From: Lentihominibacter butyricus | GTDB taxonomy: Bacteria > Bacillota > Clostridia > Peptostreptococcales > Anaerovoracaceae | Direction: 5' to 3' | Length of the DNA: 64,000 nucleotides | Assembly (NCBI RefSeq): GCF_025567305.1 | Contig: NZ_JAOQJP010000010.1 | Span: forward strand, 66,017-130,016 | In this document: piece by piece, positions 27,135 to 36,179 of the stretch | How positions within the stretch are numbered: the stretch's first letter is position 1 | How the letters are laid out: each line of letters opens with the position of its first letter | Notes under the pieces: generated by a model | Databases searched by the model: none | What the model saw: the letters and a program-made list of their open reading frames with translations, nothing else | Told to the model about the DNA's origin: nothing | Translations under genes and position numbers: made by a program

Positions 27135-28118
27135 ATGACAGATTTTCAGATGCTTGAGCATATACAGAGAATGATAAAAGAGATGCCGAGACCACGGCTG
27201 CTGTTTCGCAAAGGGCTGACCGTCCGCGGATTTTTCAGGCCCTACATGTCCTTCGCGGATCATACACAGGCAGAGATCTTCAGCAGCACGGATGAGGTCA
27301 CTCCGGTCACGGTCAGGTTCGCATCGATGTTCGGGCAGAAGGGGACGGCTGACACTGTCCGGAATATAAAAGGAATGAGCGTCAAATTCCATGGCAGCGA
27401 AGAGTACGACATGGTCTGTCAGAGCATACCTGTATTTTTCATCGATGAAAAGCAGAAGCTGCCGGATCTCATAAGGGCGTTCACACGCAGTGAGCACTGT
27501 GACGGCCTGAACAGCAGAAGGTTCTGGGAGTTTGTCGCGGAAAATCCGGAGTCTCTGCACTGCGCGCTGAGGCTGTTTTCGTACGAAGGCATCGCTGGAA
27601 CGTTTATAAACGTAAAATGGTTTTCTGTAAACACAACTGTCTGGGAAAACGCTTCAGGTGAAAAGTGCTTCGTGAGGTACCGATGGATCCCGTCATGCCC
27701 TGCAGCAGGCAGTGGAGAGGATGTAACGGCATCGCGGGAAAAGGTGAACGACCGGATAACCGCTGAATTCATGGCTGGATTCGACTGTGACACGGCATTC
27801 AAAGAGCTGGCTTCCGACATTTCAGCAGGCCGCTTCCCGTCCTTCGATCTTTATGTGCAGATGATACCCGAAGATGAGTTCGACCCGGAGGAGCATCCGA
27901 AGCACACTGCAGAATGGGACGAAGAAACAGCGCAGTTTGTCCTGGCAGGTGTGATGCGCATCACAGGGCTCACTGATGATCGTGAAAACATACAGGATCT
28001 GACGAGCTTCATACCCGGCAGACCGGTAAAAGGCATAGAGCTTTACAGAGACGGCCTCGAAGAGATCATGGATTTCCTGTACAGGACAGAGGCCATGGAA
28101 AGGGGGAGCTCATATTGA
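27135..28118 (+). CDS. Degenerate catalase-like protein, core domain
   Basis: A 327-residue protein starting at the ATG behind GAGGTGG, with TATAAT at 27114-27119 upstream. It aligns by eye along the catalase core: GTADTVRNIKGMSVKF matches GSADTVRDPRGFAVKF, IPVFFIDE matches TPIFFIRD, and WEFVAENPESLH matches the helix after it. Key residues are changed: the distal His of RVVHAKG is Phe (RLLFRKG), the Asn of VGNNTP is Gln/Ser (VCQSIP), and the Arg before the proximal Tyr is lost although a Tyr remains (FLYRTE). Catalase activity is doubtful. It is about 150 residues shorter than a small-subunit catalase. The C-terminal domain follows as a separate overlapping gene. Confidence 0.75.
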   Translation: MTDFQMLEHIQRMIKEMPRPRLLFRKGLTVRGFFRPYMSFADHTQAEIFSSTDEVTPVTVRFASMFGQKGTADTVRNIKGMSVKFHGSEEYDMVCQSIPVFFIDEKQKLPDLIRAFTRSEHCDGLNSRRFWEFVAENPESLHCALRLFSYEGIAGTFINVKWFSVNTTVWENASGEKCFVRYRWIPSCPAAGSGEDVTASREKVNDRITAEFMAGFDCDTAFKELASDISAGRFPSFDLYVQMIPEDEFDPEEHPKHTAEWDEETAQFVLAGVMRITGLTDDRENIQDLTSFIPGRPVKGIELYRDGLEEIMDFLYRTEAMERGSSY

Positions 28119-28309
28119 AGGAAATGCTGCAGGCGAGCAGCTTTTACAGAGCGATGACTGCCGCGCAGCGTCAGGATCTCGAGGAGGCGGTAGCAGAGGA
28201 TATCTTTTTTCTCGACAGCAGACTGCAGGAAAGGATCACGGCGCTGATCAGCGAGGCAGACGTGCAGCTGGCGGAAAACATAAGGCGCAGAAACGACTTT
28301 ACAACATAG
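28115..28309 (+). CDS. Detached catalase C-terminal (immune-responsive) domain
   Basis: A 64-residue protein read from a TTG that overlaps the TGA of the preceding gene (TTGA), with GGGGAG in front. Its sequence, SSFYRAMTAAQRQDLEEAVA then LDSRLQERITALISEADVQL, resembles the helical tail domain of catalases (xFYRxLxxxxRxxLxxNIA...IQxRxxxxFxxADxxL). In normal catalases this is fused to the core. Here it is encoded separately but coupled by the overlap, so the two products are probably made together. Inference from pattern; a search would settle it. Confidence 0.6.
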   Translation: MKEMLQASSFYRAMTAAQRQDLEEAVAEDIFFLDSRLQERITALISEADVQLAENIRRRNDFTT

Positions 28310-28417
28310 CCTGCCGGATAGTATTATATATACTGGAAAAGCAGGATCTGAGAGGGCTCATGCACGCGCCGGACATCGATGGTATGCGCGGGAGCCTGTG
28401 ATAAAACCGGAGGTAAA

Positions 28418-29428
28418 ATGGTCACCAGAGAAGTCTTTGAAAAGAGAGAATTTGAATATCTGTCGCCGTATGCTGCAAAGGCTGCGGAGAGCAGAGGAAG
28501 GAAGCTGCCTGAGGAGAAGTGCAGCATCAGGACCGACTATCAGCGCGACAGAGACAGGATAGTGCATTCCAAGGCATTCAGGAGGCTCATGCACAAAACG
28601 CAGGTGTTCCTGGCACCGGAGGGAGACCATTACAGGACGAGGCTCACACATACGATAGAGGTATCACAGATCGCCAGGACCATCGCAAGAGGCGCAGGAC
28701 TCAATGAGGATCTTACCGAAGCTATAGCGATGGGGCACGATCTCGGGCACACGCCGTTCGGACACAGCGGTGAAGCCGTGCTCAACGAGATATATCCGGG
28801 AGGCTTCAGGCACAACGTGCAGAGTCTCAGAGTCGTCGATGTGCTGGAGTCGGGAAGCAGCAGGAGAGGCATGAACCTGACGTTCGAAGTGCGTGACGGG
28901 ATACTGAATCATACAGGGAGCACGATGCCTGTGACAGCTGAGGGGCAGGTCGTGAAGACGAGCGACCGCATAGCGTATATCAATCACGATATAGACGATG
29001 CTATCAGAAGCGGCATCATCACTGCGGAGGATCTGCCGAAGGAAAGCATAGCCGTGCTCGGAGACACGCATAAGAAGCGTATAGACACTCTCGTGAGAGA
29101 TATGATCGAAAACAGCAGCGGAAGGCCTACGGCGCAGCTCAGCGAGGAACGCTACCAGGCTATGGATGAGCTGCGGACCTACATGTTCAGGAACGTGTAT
29201 CACAATGATAAAGTAAAGCGCGCGGAAGACGTGAGCCAGGTCAGGAACATCATCGTGTCGCTGTACCAGTATTTCCTGGAAGATCCCGACAGACTGCCGG
29301 ACGATCTCCGTGCGATGCGCGGCAGCTTCCCGGATGCGGAGCTCGCCAAGGACCACATCGCAGGCATGACAGACAGATATGCGATAAACCTCTATGAAGA
29401 ACTGTTCGTTGCAAAGGGCTGGAGATAG
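28418..29428 (+). CDS. dgt: dGTP triphosphohydrolase-like HD-domain protein
   Basis: A 336-residue HD phosphohydrolase starting at the ATG behind GGAGG. The signature RDRDRIVHSKAFRRLMHKTQVF, the first His in RTRLTHTIEVSQIAR and the HD pair in AIAMGHDLGHTPFGHSGE are the dGTPase pattern. It cleaves dNTPs to nucleosides and triphosphate, and lies directly before dnaG as in many Clostridia, which suits control of nucleotide pools. Confidence 0.93.
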   Translation: MVTREVFEKREFEYLSPYAAKAAESRGRKLPEEKCSIRTDYQRDRDRIVHSKAFRRLMHKTQVFLAPEGDHYRTRLTHTIEVSQIARTIARGAGLNEDLTEAIAMGHDLGHTPFGHSGEAVLNEIYPGGFRHNVQSLRVVDVLESGSSRRGMNLTFEVRDGILNHTGSTMPVTAEGQVVKTSDRIAYINHDIDDAIRSGIITAEDLPKESIAVLGDTHKKRIDTLVRDMIENSSGRPTAQLSEERYQAMDELRTYMFRNVYHNDKVKRAEDVSQVRNIIVSLYQYFLEDPDRLPDDLRAMRGSFPDAELAKDHIAGMTDRYAINLYEELFVAKGWR

Positions 29429-29603
29429 GCAGGCGGAGGCTTTGCAAAAGACTCGCGCTGCGGGATATCCGAAAGCGCAGGGCAGCGCGCAGCGCAGAAA
29501 GAAGCACGGTAAATAAAACAAAAAAATATAAAAATAAAAAAAGGAAAGTGCTGATTCCTGTCGTAAATAATATTATGCATCGCAGTTTTCAAGAGGGGCA
29601 AAA

Positions 29604-31361
29604 GTGAGTAGTAATAATGTAAATATAGCAGATGAGATAAAAAGCAGGTGTAACATTGTCGATGTTATAGGCAGAGTCGTTTCGTTAAAGAAAACGGGGA
29701 ATAATTACAAAGGTATCTGTCCTTTCCACAATGAAAAAACACCTTCTTTTATTGTATCGGAAACAAAACAGATATTCACGTGTTTCGGCTGCGGAGCGAC
29801 GGGAGATGTCATCGAATTTGTAAAGCGCTACTACAACCTCGATTTCAAGGGGGCTGTGGAGATGCTGGCAAAGGAGTACGGCATCAGCCTTGAAGGCGCT
29901 TTCGGCGGAAGCAGGGACAAGGAGGAGCTTTACGAGATAAACCGTCAGGCGGCCCGGTTTTATTACAGGGCGCTGCGTCAGCACAGCAATCCGGGATATA
30001 CATATATGAAAAACAGAGGTATCTCGGAGGAGATACTCAACAGGTTCGGTATAGGATATGCTGACGACAGATGGGACAGTCTGTACACTTTTCTGAAGGA
30101 AAAAGGATTTTCGGAAGACAGGATGCTTGAGCTCGGTCTCGTATCGAAATCGAGGAAAGACGGCAGGTACTACGACAAGTTCCGCGGCAGGGTGATCTTC
30201 CCGATACAGAACACGGGAGGAAAGGTCATCGGTTTCGGAGGCCGCATAATAGGAGACGGAGAGCCGAAGTATCTCAATTCGCAGGAGTCCCCGGTCTTCA
30301 GGAAGAAGTACAACCTCTACGGTCTGAATATGTCAGGCGCAGAGGCGAGAAAGGAAGACGCCATCGTCCTGGTGGAAGGGTACATGGATGTCGTTTCGCT
30401 CTATCAGAGCGGAGTGCGGAACGTTTCTGCATCACTGGGAACGGCGCTTACCGAGAATCAGGCAAGGCTGATCAGGCGGTACACGAAAAATGTGATACTT
30501 TCCTATGACGCCGACCAGGCGGGACAGAACGCGGCCATGCGCGGACTGGACATACTCTACAGAGAAGACTGCAGAGCAAAGGTGTTAAAAGTCACAGAGG
30601 GCAAGGATCCCGATGAGTTCGTGAAGAAGAACGGGCGCAGGGCTTTCCAGGAGCTGATAGAAAACGCACTGCCGTACGGAGACTTCAAGCTCGGCTTCGT
30701 AAAGGCGAAGTACGATCTGTCAGATGAACAGCAGAGGGTCGATTTCATCAGAGATGCGGTGGACGTACTGCGCGGGATGAAGCCTGTGGAAGCCGATATC
30801 TACATAAAAAAGCTTGCCGAGGAAACAGGTGTTTCGGAAGGGGCTATAAGATTCGAGTATTCAGGCAATAATAGTCAGGAAAAGGTGCCGCCGGGCGGCG
30901 AGCATCATTTCAGGGACGACGACCGGGCAGCAGAGACGGCTGTGGAAATGCCGGCTGCAGAGAAAAACCTGCTGAAGCTGATGATCACGGATCCTGTCTA
31001 CATCGACCTGCCGGAAGATGTGAGGGATATCGTATTCAGGAGCGAACAGGGAAAAAGTATATACGAAAATATATTGCAAATCTGCGACGGCAGGCATATA
31101 CTTGATATCAATGCGCTTAAGGACAGGCTCGATGAGGAGTGCGCCGTCTGTCTTGCGGAAATAGAGGCGGAGATAATATCTCCAGGCACCGAGCGGTCCG
31201 TCTTTGACGAATGCATCGCACAGATAAGGAAGAAAGAACTCAAAAAGCAGGAAGAAGAGATCCTCGTACGCCTTTCCATGGCAGATGAGGAAGAAAACCA
31301 CGAAGAAATAATAAGGCTTACACAGCAGCTTATAGAAATACAGAAAAAAATAAAGAAGTGA
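29604..31361 (+). CDS. dnaG: DNA primase
   Basis: A 585-residue primase with a GTG start after AGAGGGG. Zinc-binding domain at residues 35-65 (CPFHNEKTPSF and CFGCGATGDVIEF), catalytic core with RFGIGYADD and FRGRVIFPIQ, and the TOPRIM motif VLVEGYMDVVSLYQ with SYDADQAGQNAA. It synthesises RNA primers at the replication fork. First gene of the classical dnaG-rpoD pair. Confidence 0.97.
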   Translation: MSSNNVNIADEIKSRCNIVDVIGRVVSLKKTGNNYKGICPFHNEKTPSFIVSETKQIFTCFGCGATGDVIEFVKRYYNLDFKGAVEMLAKEYGISLEGAFGGSRDKEELYEINRQAARFYYRALRQHSNPGYTYMKNRGISEEILNRFGIGYADDRWDSLYTFLKEKGFSEDRMLELGLVSKSRKDGRYYDKFRGRVIFPIQNTGGKVIGFGGRIIGDGEPKYLNSQESPVFRKKYNLYGLNMSGAEARKEDAIVLVEGYMDVVSLYQSGVRNVSASLGTALTENQARLIRRYTKNVILSYDADQAGQNAAMRGLDILYREDCRAKVLKVTEGKDPDEFVKKNGRRAFQELIENALPYGDFKLGFVKAKYDLSDEQQRVDFIRDAVDVLRGMKPVEADIYIKKLAEETGVSEGAIRFEYSGNNSQEKVPPGGEHHFRDDDRAAETAVEMPAAEKNLLKLMITDPVYIDLPEDVRDIVFRSEQGKSIYENILQICDGRHILDINALKDRLDEECAVCLAEIEAEIISPGTERSVFDECIAQIRKKELKKQEEEILVRLSMADEEENHEEIIRLTQQLIEIQKKIKK

Positions 31362-31371
31362 GGGGCACGGA

Positions 31372-32625
31372 ATGGCTGATACAAAAGACGTAAAAAAGAA
31401 AAAGACAAAGAAGGTAAACACTGAAAAAGCAGGCGCTAAGGCCGAGCCTGTGCAGAACAGCGAATTTGCAGAAAACGAAGTGCTTGACGAGGAAACGAAA
31501 GCGCAGATCATAAAGGATCTGACAGAAAAAGCCTCATCAAAGAAGAAAAAGTCACTTTCATACACAGACGTTTCGAACAGGCTCGGAGACATGGAGCTCG
31601 ACAAGGATCAGATGGAAGAGATCTACGAACTTCTGATGAGCAAGGGCGTCGAGGTCGATATGGAAAACGAGCCTGACGATATCGATCTGCTGGAGCTCGA
31701 GGATGAAGAAGTGGACGATCCGGAAGTCGATGCGGTGATAGCCGAGAATCCGGATGCGAAGGAGATAGATCTCGAGGCGACGATCTCAAAGAACATCGCT
31801 GTCGACGACCCTGTCAGGATGTACCTGAAGGAGATCGGAAAGGTGCCGCTCCTCACTGCGCAGGAGGAGATCGACCTTGCCAAGAGGATGGAGCAGGGCG
31901 ACGAGTATGCGAAGCAGAAGCTCTGCGAGGCAAACCTCAGACTGGTAGTAAGTATCGCCAAGAAGTATGTCGGAAGAGGCATGCTGTTCCTCGATCTGAT
32001 ACAGGAAGGAAACCTCGGTCTGATAAAGGCCGTTGACAAATTCGACTGGACGAAGGGATACAAGTTCAGTACCTATGCTACATGGTGGATCAGACAGGCG
32101 ATCACCAGATCTATAGCTGACCAGGCGAGGACGATAAGGATCCCTGTGCACATGGTCGAAACTATAAACAAGCTGATAAGAGTCTCAAGACAGCTGCTCC
32201 AGGAAGAAGGCAGAGAGCCGACCCCTGACGAGATCGCTGCAGAGATGGGCATATCTGTAGAAAAGGTAAGAGAGATACTCAAGATCTCCCAGGAGCCTGT
32301 TTCACTGGAAACTCCTATCGGAGAGGAAGAGGACAGCCATCTCGGAGACTTCATACCGGACGACGATGCGCCGGCACCTGCAGAAGCTGCAGCGTTTTCC
32401 ATGCTCAAAGAGCAGCTGGTCGACGTGCTGGGAACTCTCACAGAGAGAGAGCAGAAGGTGCTGAAGCTCAGATTCGGTCTCGAAGACGGAAGAGCCAGGA
32501 CGCTCGAGGAAGTCGGAAAGAAATTCGACGTTACCCGAGAGAGGATCAGACAGATCGAGGCGAAGGCTCTCAGGAAGCTGAGACATCCGACCAGAAGCAA
32601 GAAACTCAAGGACTACCTGGAATAG
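31372..32625 (+). CDS. rpoD: Primary sigma factor RpoD (SigA)
   Basis: A 417-residue housekeeping sigma factor. Regions in order: acidic region 1 (about 1-140); region 1.2/2 from DDPVRMYLKEIGKVPLLT with the core-binding and -10 recognition block GYKFSTYATWWIRQAITRSI; region 3; region 4 with the helix-turn-helix TLEEVGKKFDVTRERIRQIE that reads the -35 box. Starts 11 bases after dnaG. Confidence 0.97.
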   Translation: MADTKDVKKKKTKKVNTEKAGAKAEPVQNSEFAENEVLDEETKAQIIKDLTEKASSKKKKSLSYTDVSNRLGDMELDKDQMEEIYELLMSKGVEVDMENEPDDIDLLELEDEEVDDPEVDAVIAENPDAKEIDLEATISKNIAVDDPVRMYLKEIGKVPLLTAQEEIDLAKRMEQGDEYAKQKLCEANLRLVVSIAKKYVGRGMLFLDLIQEGNLGLIKAVDKFDWTKGYKFSTYATWWIRQAITRSIADQARTIRIPVHMVETINKLIRVSRQLLQEEGREPTPDEIAAEMGISVEKVREILKISQEPVSLETPIGEEEDSHLGDFIPDDDAPAPAEAAAFSMLKEQLVDVLGTLTEREQKVLKLRFGLEDGRARTLEEVGKKFDVTRERIRQIEAKALRKLRHPTRSKKLKDYLE

Positions 32626-32629
32626 AAAC

Positions 32630-33562
32630 ATGACAGAATTAAGTATAAGACTGCAGAAAATAGCAGACAGGATAAATGAAGGTGAAACCATGGCTGATAT
32701 CGGCACAGACCATGGTTTTTTGCCTATATATCTGATAGAAAACGACATATCGCCGTCGGTGATAATGACTGACGTCAGCCGGCCGTCTCTGATGAAAGGC
32801 TCGGATAATCTCGACATGCTGGGTGCAGACAGAAAGCGTGCGGATTTCAGAGTGGGCGACGGTATATCCGTACTGGAGCGCGGCGAAACGGATACAGTAG
32901 TGATAGCGGGAATGGGCGGCATGCTCATAAGAGATATAATGAGCATCGACATGGAGCACACATGCTCTTTCAGAAAATACATACTGCAGCCGAGAACCAG
33001 GCAGGGGCACCTCAGGAAGTGGCTCCTCGAGAACGGGTTCACGATAATCCATGAGGATCTGGTCGAGGAGGGGCGGTTCATACCTGAGATAATAACAGCG
33101 CTCAGTCCGCAGGCGGACGACGTTTTTACTAATGATGCCAGTGTGGATGTGGCTTGTATGGATGGTGTGCAGGCAGATGGCGTCCATATGGGTGATGCGC
33201 GTATGAATGACGTTTGTATCACCGGATCAGCGACGGATGACGTGCATAATGCCGGATCGGAAACGTATGGCGTGCATACCGCAGCCGGAGACGTCACGGA
33301 CGACGGCAGGCTTTGCATAAGAGGCGTATCGTTCGCATCGGAAGAGGACACCGGCGAGGACATCATATATCGTGTGCCGCCGTGGATCACACAGGCGACA
33401 GGTCCGGTAGAGGAATTTATTGCCAGGAACATCGAAAATGAGAAGAAAAGGCTCGAAAATGTGATGCTGGCAAAGGAGCGCGATATCGCGCAGGAAGACA
33501 GGATATGCAGAGGGATAGCTTATCTGAAGCGTTTGCTGGAGGAATACGGAAATGGAAGATAG
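32630..33562 (+). CDS. trmK: tRNA (adenine-22-N1) methyltransferase with a repeat-bearing insertion
   Basis: A SAM-dependent methyltransferase of the TrmK/YqfN family. SAM motif MADIGTDHGFLPIYLI, then VVIAGMGGMLIRDI and the LQPRTRQGHLRKWL block. The next gene is nif3-like, the standard order after rpoD. It is 310 residues, about 70 longer than usual; the extra part (33115-33340) is a low-complexity stretch of degenerate units rich in D, G, V, A and H (DGVQADGVHMGDARMNDV and similar) placed between the Rossmann core and the C-terminal helix. The insertion is probably a disordered loop. Confidence 0.88.
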   Translation: MTELSIRLQKIADRINEGETMADIGTDHGFLPIYLIENDISPSVIMTDVSRPSLMKGSDNLDMLGADRKRADFRVGDGISVLERGETDTVVIAGMGGMLIRDIMSIDMEHTCSFRKYILQPRTRQGHLRKWLLENGFTIIHEDLVEEGRFIPEIITALSPQADDVFTNDASVDVACMDGVQADGVHMGDARMNDVCITGSATDDVHNAGSETYGVHTAAGDVTDDGRLCIRGVSFASEEDTGEDIIYRVPPWITQATGPVEEFIARNIENEKKRLENVMLAKERDIAQEDRICRGIAYLKRLLEEYGNGR

Positions 33563-34397
33563 GAAAAAAGGTATAATAACAGTTGCGGATGTGACTGAAC
33601 TGATCGAGGACGCAGTGCCGGTATCACTGCAGGAGTCGTGGGACAACAGCGGACTGCTGATCGGATTTCCGGAGAAGCATGTTAAAAAAGTCATAACATG
33701 TCTTGAAATAACGGAGGCCGTGGCAGACGAGGCGGTCGCTGCAGGTGCAGACATGATAGTATCGCACCATCCGCTGATCTTCAGCGGCATCAGAAAGCTC
33801 AGCTACGACAGCAGTGAGGACAGAGCTGTGATGAAGCTGGTTTCGAACGGTATATCGGTGTATTCATGTCATACGCCTTTTGACAAGGTCAGGGGCGGCA
33901 ATAATGATATCATCGCGGAAAGGCTTGGGCTTTCGTCCGTGAAAAACCTCAGGGGCGATGACGTTGTTTCACCGTCAAAGATGGCAGAAAACCGCGACGA
34001 GGCGGATATAGGAAGGACCGGCAGATTCAGGAAGCCTTTGACTTATGTGCAGGCTATAGAGCTTGCTGCGAACCAGCTGAACATGAGTATCAGGCAGCTT
34101 CGCGCATGCGGCGATCTGAATACGGAGATAACATCGGTCGGGATATGCACCGGAGCCGGAGCGGATATGGCTGAAATGGCTGTGGATGCAGGATGTCAGC
34201 TCTTCATAACGGGCGACGTGAAGTATCATGAGGCGCAGGCTGCTGCTGCACGAGGCATCTGCCTTCTGGACGCGGGGCATTACGGAACGGAAAAATTCTT
34301 TGCCCAGGCGATGCGGGAGCTGCTGGAGAAGAAGCTCGCCGGGAAAGCGGAAGTCGTGGAGTCTGCTGTGAACATCGATCCGTTCAATATACTGTAG
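33552..34397 (+). CDS. Nif3-like dinuclear metal centre protein
   Basis: A 281-residue protein of the Nif3/YqfO (GTP cyclohydrolase I type 2-like) family. Metal-binding motifs VSHHPLIF (two His) and the C-terminal DVKYHEAQAA and DAGHYGTEKF are present, and SWDNSGLLIG at the N terminus is typical. It overlaps trmK by 11 bases. Function in bacteria is unsettled. The form without the inserted PII-like domain is the shorter, bacterial one. Confidence 0.93.
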   Translation: MEDRKKGIITVADVTELIEDAVPVSLQESWDNSGLLIGFPEKHVKKVITCLEITEAVADEAVAAGADMIVSHHPLIFSGIRKLSYDSSEDRAVMKLVSNGISVYSCHTPFDKVRGGNNDIIAERLGLSSVKNLRGDDVVSPSKMAENRDEADIGRTGRFRKPLTYVQAIELAANQLNMSIRQLRACGDLNTEITSVGICTGAGADMAEMAVDAGCQLFITGDVKYHEAQAAAARGICLLDAGHYGTEKFFAQAMRELLEKKLAGKAEVVESAVNIDPFNIL

Positions 34398-34620
34398 ATG
34401 ATGGTACGGATGCGGCGCGGAATGTGTTGCGGAATTTATCGCAGTCCATAGGCGCCAGGCTGGCAGTATGCATTGCAAGCTGTAGGCGCAGGCCGGCGGA
34501 TGCGGTGACGGTGTGATTGCAAAATGCCGGGTGTATCGCAAGTGCTGGAAGCCGGTATTGAAAACCGGCTGGTGACGGGTGGCATTCAGCGCAAGGTCTG
34601 AGCAGAAGCAGATGTACTGC

Positions 34621-34649
34621 TTTACAAAAAAAGCTTTATATGGTATAAA
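34621..34649 (+). promoter_or_regulatory. Promoter of the RNase P RNA gene
   Basis: TTTACA (34621-34626), 17 bases, TATAAA (34644-34649), 17 bases before the first base of the P1 stem. Confidence 0.65.
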
Positions 34650-34666
34650 TATTAAAGTCATATTTT

Positions 34667-35013
34667 GGGTAAGACAGATGATCGCGTGCATCTTCGGGAT
34701 GTATGAGGAAAGTCCGGGCTCCACAGGGCATGGATGCCGGATAACGTCCGGCGTAGGTAACTATAGGGAAAGTGCAACAGAAACACACCGCCGAAACGGG
34801 TCATGCCGTGGCAAGGTTGAAATTGTGAGGTAAGAGCTCACAGGGAAATATGGTAACATATCTCCCGTGTAAACCCCATCCGGAGCAAGACCAAATAGGA
34901 CATGGAAAGCGGCGGCCCGTCGCTGTCCGGGAGGTAGGTCGCATGAGCCTGGTGGCAACATCAGGCCAAGATAGATGATCGTCTGATACAGAACCCGGCT
35001 TACAGTCTTGCCC
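34667..35013 (+). ncRNA. rnpB: RNase P RNA, bacterial class A
   Basis: The catalytic RNA that trims tRNA 5' ends. Universal blocks are visible: GAGGAAAGTCCGGGCTCC (34708-34725) and ACAGAACCCGGCTTACA at the 3' side. The ends GGGTAAGAC (34667-34675) and GTCTTGCCC (35005-35013) pair as stem P1 with one G-U, giving about 347 nucleotides. The P15 loop with GGTGGCAACA for tRNA CCA contact lies near 34951. Confidence 0.95.
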
Positions 35014-35120
35014 AATGTATTTTCAATGACCGGAGAGATTGTTTGAAGTATTTATCACTTTTTTTGTATAATGATTGCACAAAAAATTATGGAAATTCCT
35101 AAAAAATTTCCGAAAAATAC

Positions 35121-35148
35121 TTGCAATAACCTGAATATGTAGTATAAT
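35121..35148 (+). promoter_or_regulatory. Promoter of tRNA-Leu
   Basis: TTGCAA (35121-35126), 16 bases, TATAAT (35143-35148), 20 bases before the tRNA. Confidence 0.7.
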
Positions 35149-35167
35149 AAAAGGGTCGCTTGGATAT

Positions 35168-35254
35168 GCGGATATGGCGGAATTGGCAGACGCGCACGGT
35201 TCAGGTCCGTGTGAGGGTTACTTCATGGGGGTTCGAATCCCTTTATCCGCACCA
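35168..35254 (+). tRNA. tRNA-Leu(CAG)
   Basis: Acceptor arms GCGGATA and TATCCGC pair; anticodon stem CACGG/CCGTG encloses loop TTCAGGT with anticodon CAG; a long variable arm (class II) and GGTTCGAATCC T-arm follow; CCA is encoded at 35252-35254. Confidence 0.96.
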
Positions 35255-35294
35255 AATAAAAAGCCCGAAGCAATATGCTTCGGGCTTTTTATTT
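35255..35294. terminator. Bidirectional terminator between tRNA-Leu and the SMR genes
   Basis: AAAAAGCCCGAAGC pairs with GCTTCGGGCTTTTT around a five-base loop AATAT. A/T-rich on both sides, so it serves the tRNA on the plus strand and the SMR operon on the minus strand. Confidence 0.92.
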
Positions 35295-35318
35295 GGTCAG
35301 CTTTAGCGAAAGATCAGG

Positions 35319-35639
35319 TTATCCCAGCAGATTTAATGTAAAGGTGCTGATAATGATGACTATCAGCGATATGTAGCCGATCCTGGTCAGTTTCTGCTTA
35401 TAATAAAGATATCCAACCACAGAGGTCACGACAATACCTACTGCACCCCAGGTCGCGTATGCGATACCCAGATCGATATCCGTCAGTGCGAATCCGAACA
35501 AAGCATAGCTGATGGTGTACCCTAAAAGGCAGATAAGTGTCGGTTTGGGATTTGTGAAACCATGTGTGGCTGTCACAAATGAGGCCGCGATTACTTCCGC
35601 TATGATGGAAAGTGCCAGTAAAATATAAGCTGCTAACAT
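35319..35639 (-). CDS. Small multidrug resistance (SMR) transporter subunit
   Basis: A 106-residue protein with four membrane helices. The membrane-embedded Glu of the family is present in LALSIIAEVIAASFV (residue 15), and LGIAYATWGAVGIV is the SMR loop/helix motif. It overlaps its partner gene by a few bases and has its own AGGAGAG. Paired SMR proteins form heterodimers that export small cations such as quaternary amines or guanidinium. Near a choline catabolic locus, export of amine or quaternary ammonium is a plausible role. Confidence 0.9.
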   Translation of the reverse strand: MLAAYILLALSIIAEVIAASFVTATHGFTNPKPTLICLLGYTISYALFGFALTDIDLGIAYATWGAVGIVVTSVVGYLYYKQKLTRIGYISLIVIIISTFTLNLLG

Positions 35640-36070
35640 GATGTACTCTCCTTCCTGTCGTGCTTATCTGTGCTTTTTATTGCTGTTTCAGAATCTGCAG
35701 AGCTGGTTTCAGAACCAGATGCTTCTTTTACAGGCGTTCCCCACATATTCATGGTAAATGTAGCTGCCGCCAGTACGATTATCGATATCCAGCCAACGGT
35801 GGAAAGAGGCTGATGAAATAAAAAAAATCCCAGCAGTGTGCACACCAGTGCGCCGACTACACTCCAGGTGGCATAAGCGACAGGCAGGTTAATGATGTGG
35901 AGCACTTTGGAAAATATGAAAAAGGAAAACAGTATGGTTATAATAGCTCCGATCCCCAGAAGTTTGTTTTCATAGCCACTGGATGCGGTCAGCATGGCAT
36001 CACCGATGATCTCGATAATGATGGAAATCGCCAGGATAATATAAGCCATTTGTTTTGACACATTTAACAT
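35633..36070 (-). CDS. SMR transporter subunit with C-terminal extension
   Basis: A 145-residue SMR protein: four helices in the first 110 residues, Glu in LAISIIIEIIGDAML, and LPVAYATWSVVGAL. About 30 extra C-terminal residues are hydrophilic (Ser/Glu/Lys-rich) and not seen in standard SMR proteins. A GGAGG ribosome site lies eight bases before the ATG. It is the first gene of the pair, under the promoter at 36149. Confidence 0.9.
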   Translation of the reverse strand: MLNVSKQMAYIILAISIIIEIIGDAMLTASSGYENKLLGIGAIITILFSFFIFSKVLHIINLPVAYATWSVVGALVCTLLGFFLFHQPLSTVGWISIIVLAAATFTMNMWGTPVKEASGSETSSADSETAIKSTDKHDRKESTSC

Positions 36071-36148
36071 TTTATTTTACCTCCTTCGCCGCAGACATGA
36101 GATGACTGTGATGCATGCAAAACCGTACATTCTTTATGCAACAAGTAT

Positions 36149-36179
36149 TTTATACACCATGCCCTTGTGTCAATGTCAA
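36149..36179 (-). promoter_or_regulatory. SMR operon promoter with 19-base spacer
   Basis: On the minus strand TTGACA (36179-36174), 19 bases, TATAAA (36154-36149). The spacer holds an imperfect dyad ACAC...GTGT. Long spacers of 19-20 bases are typical of promoters twisted open by MerR-type activators. It shares only GACATT with the two other long-spacer promoters in the window. Confidence 0.5.
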
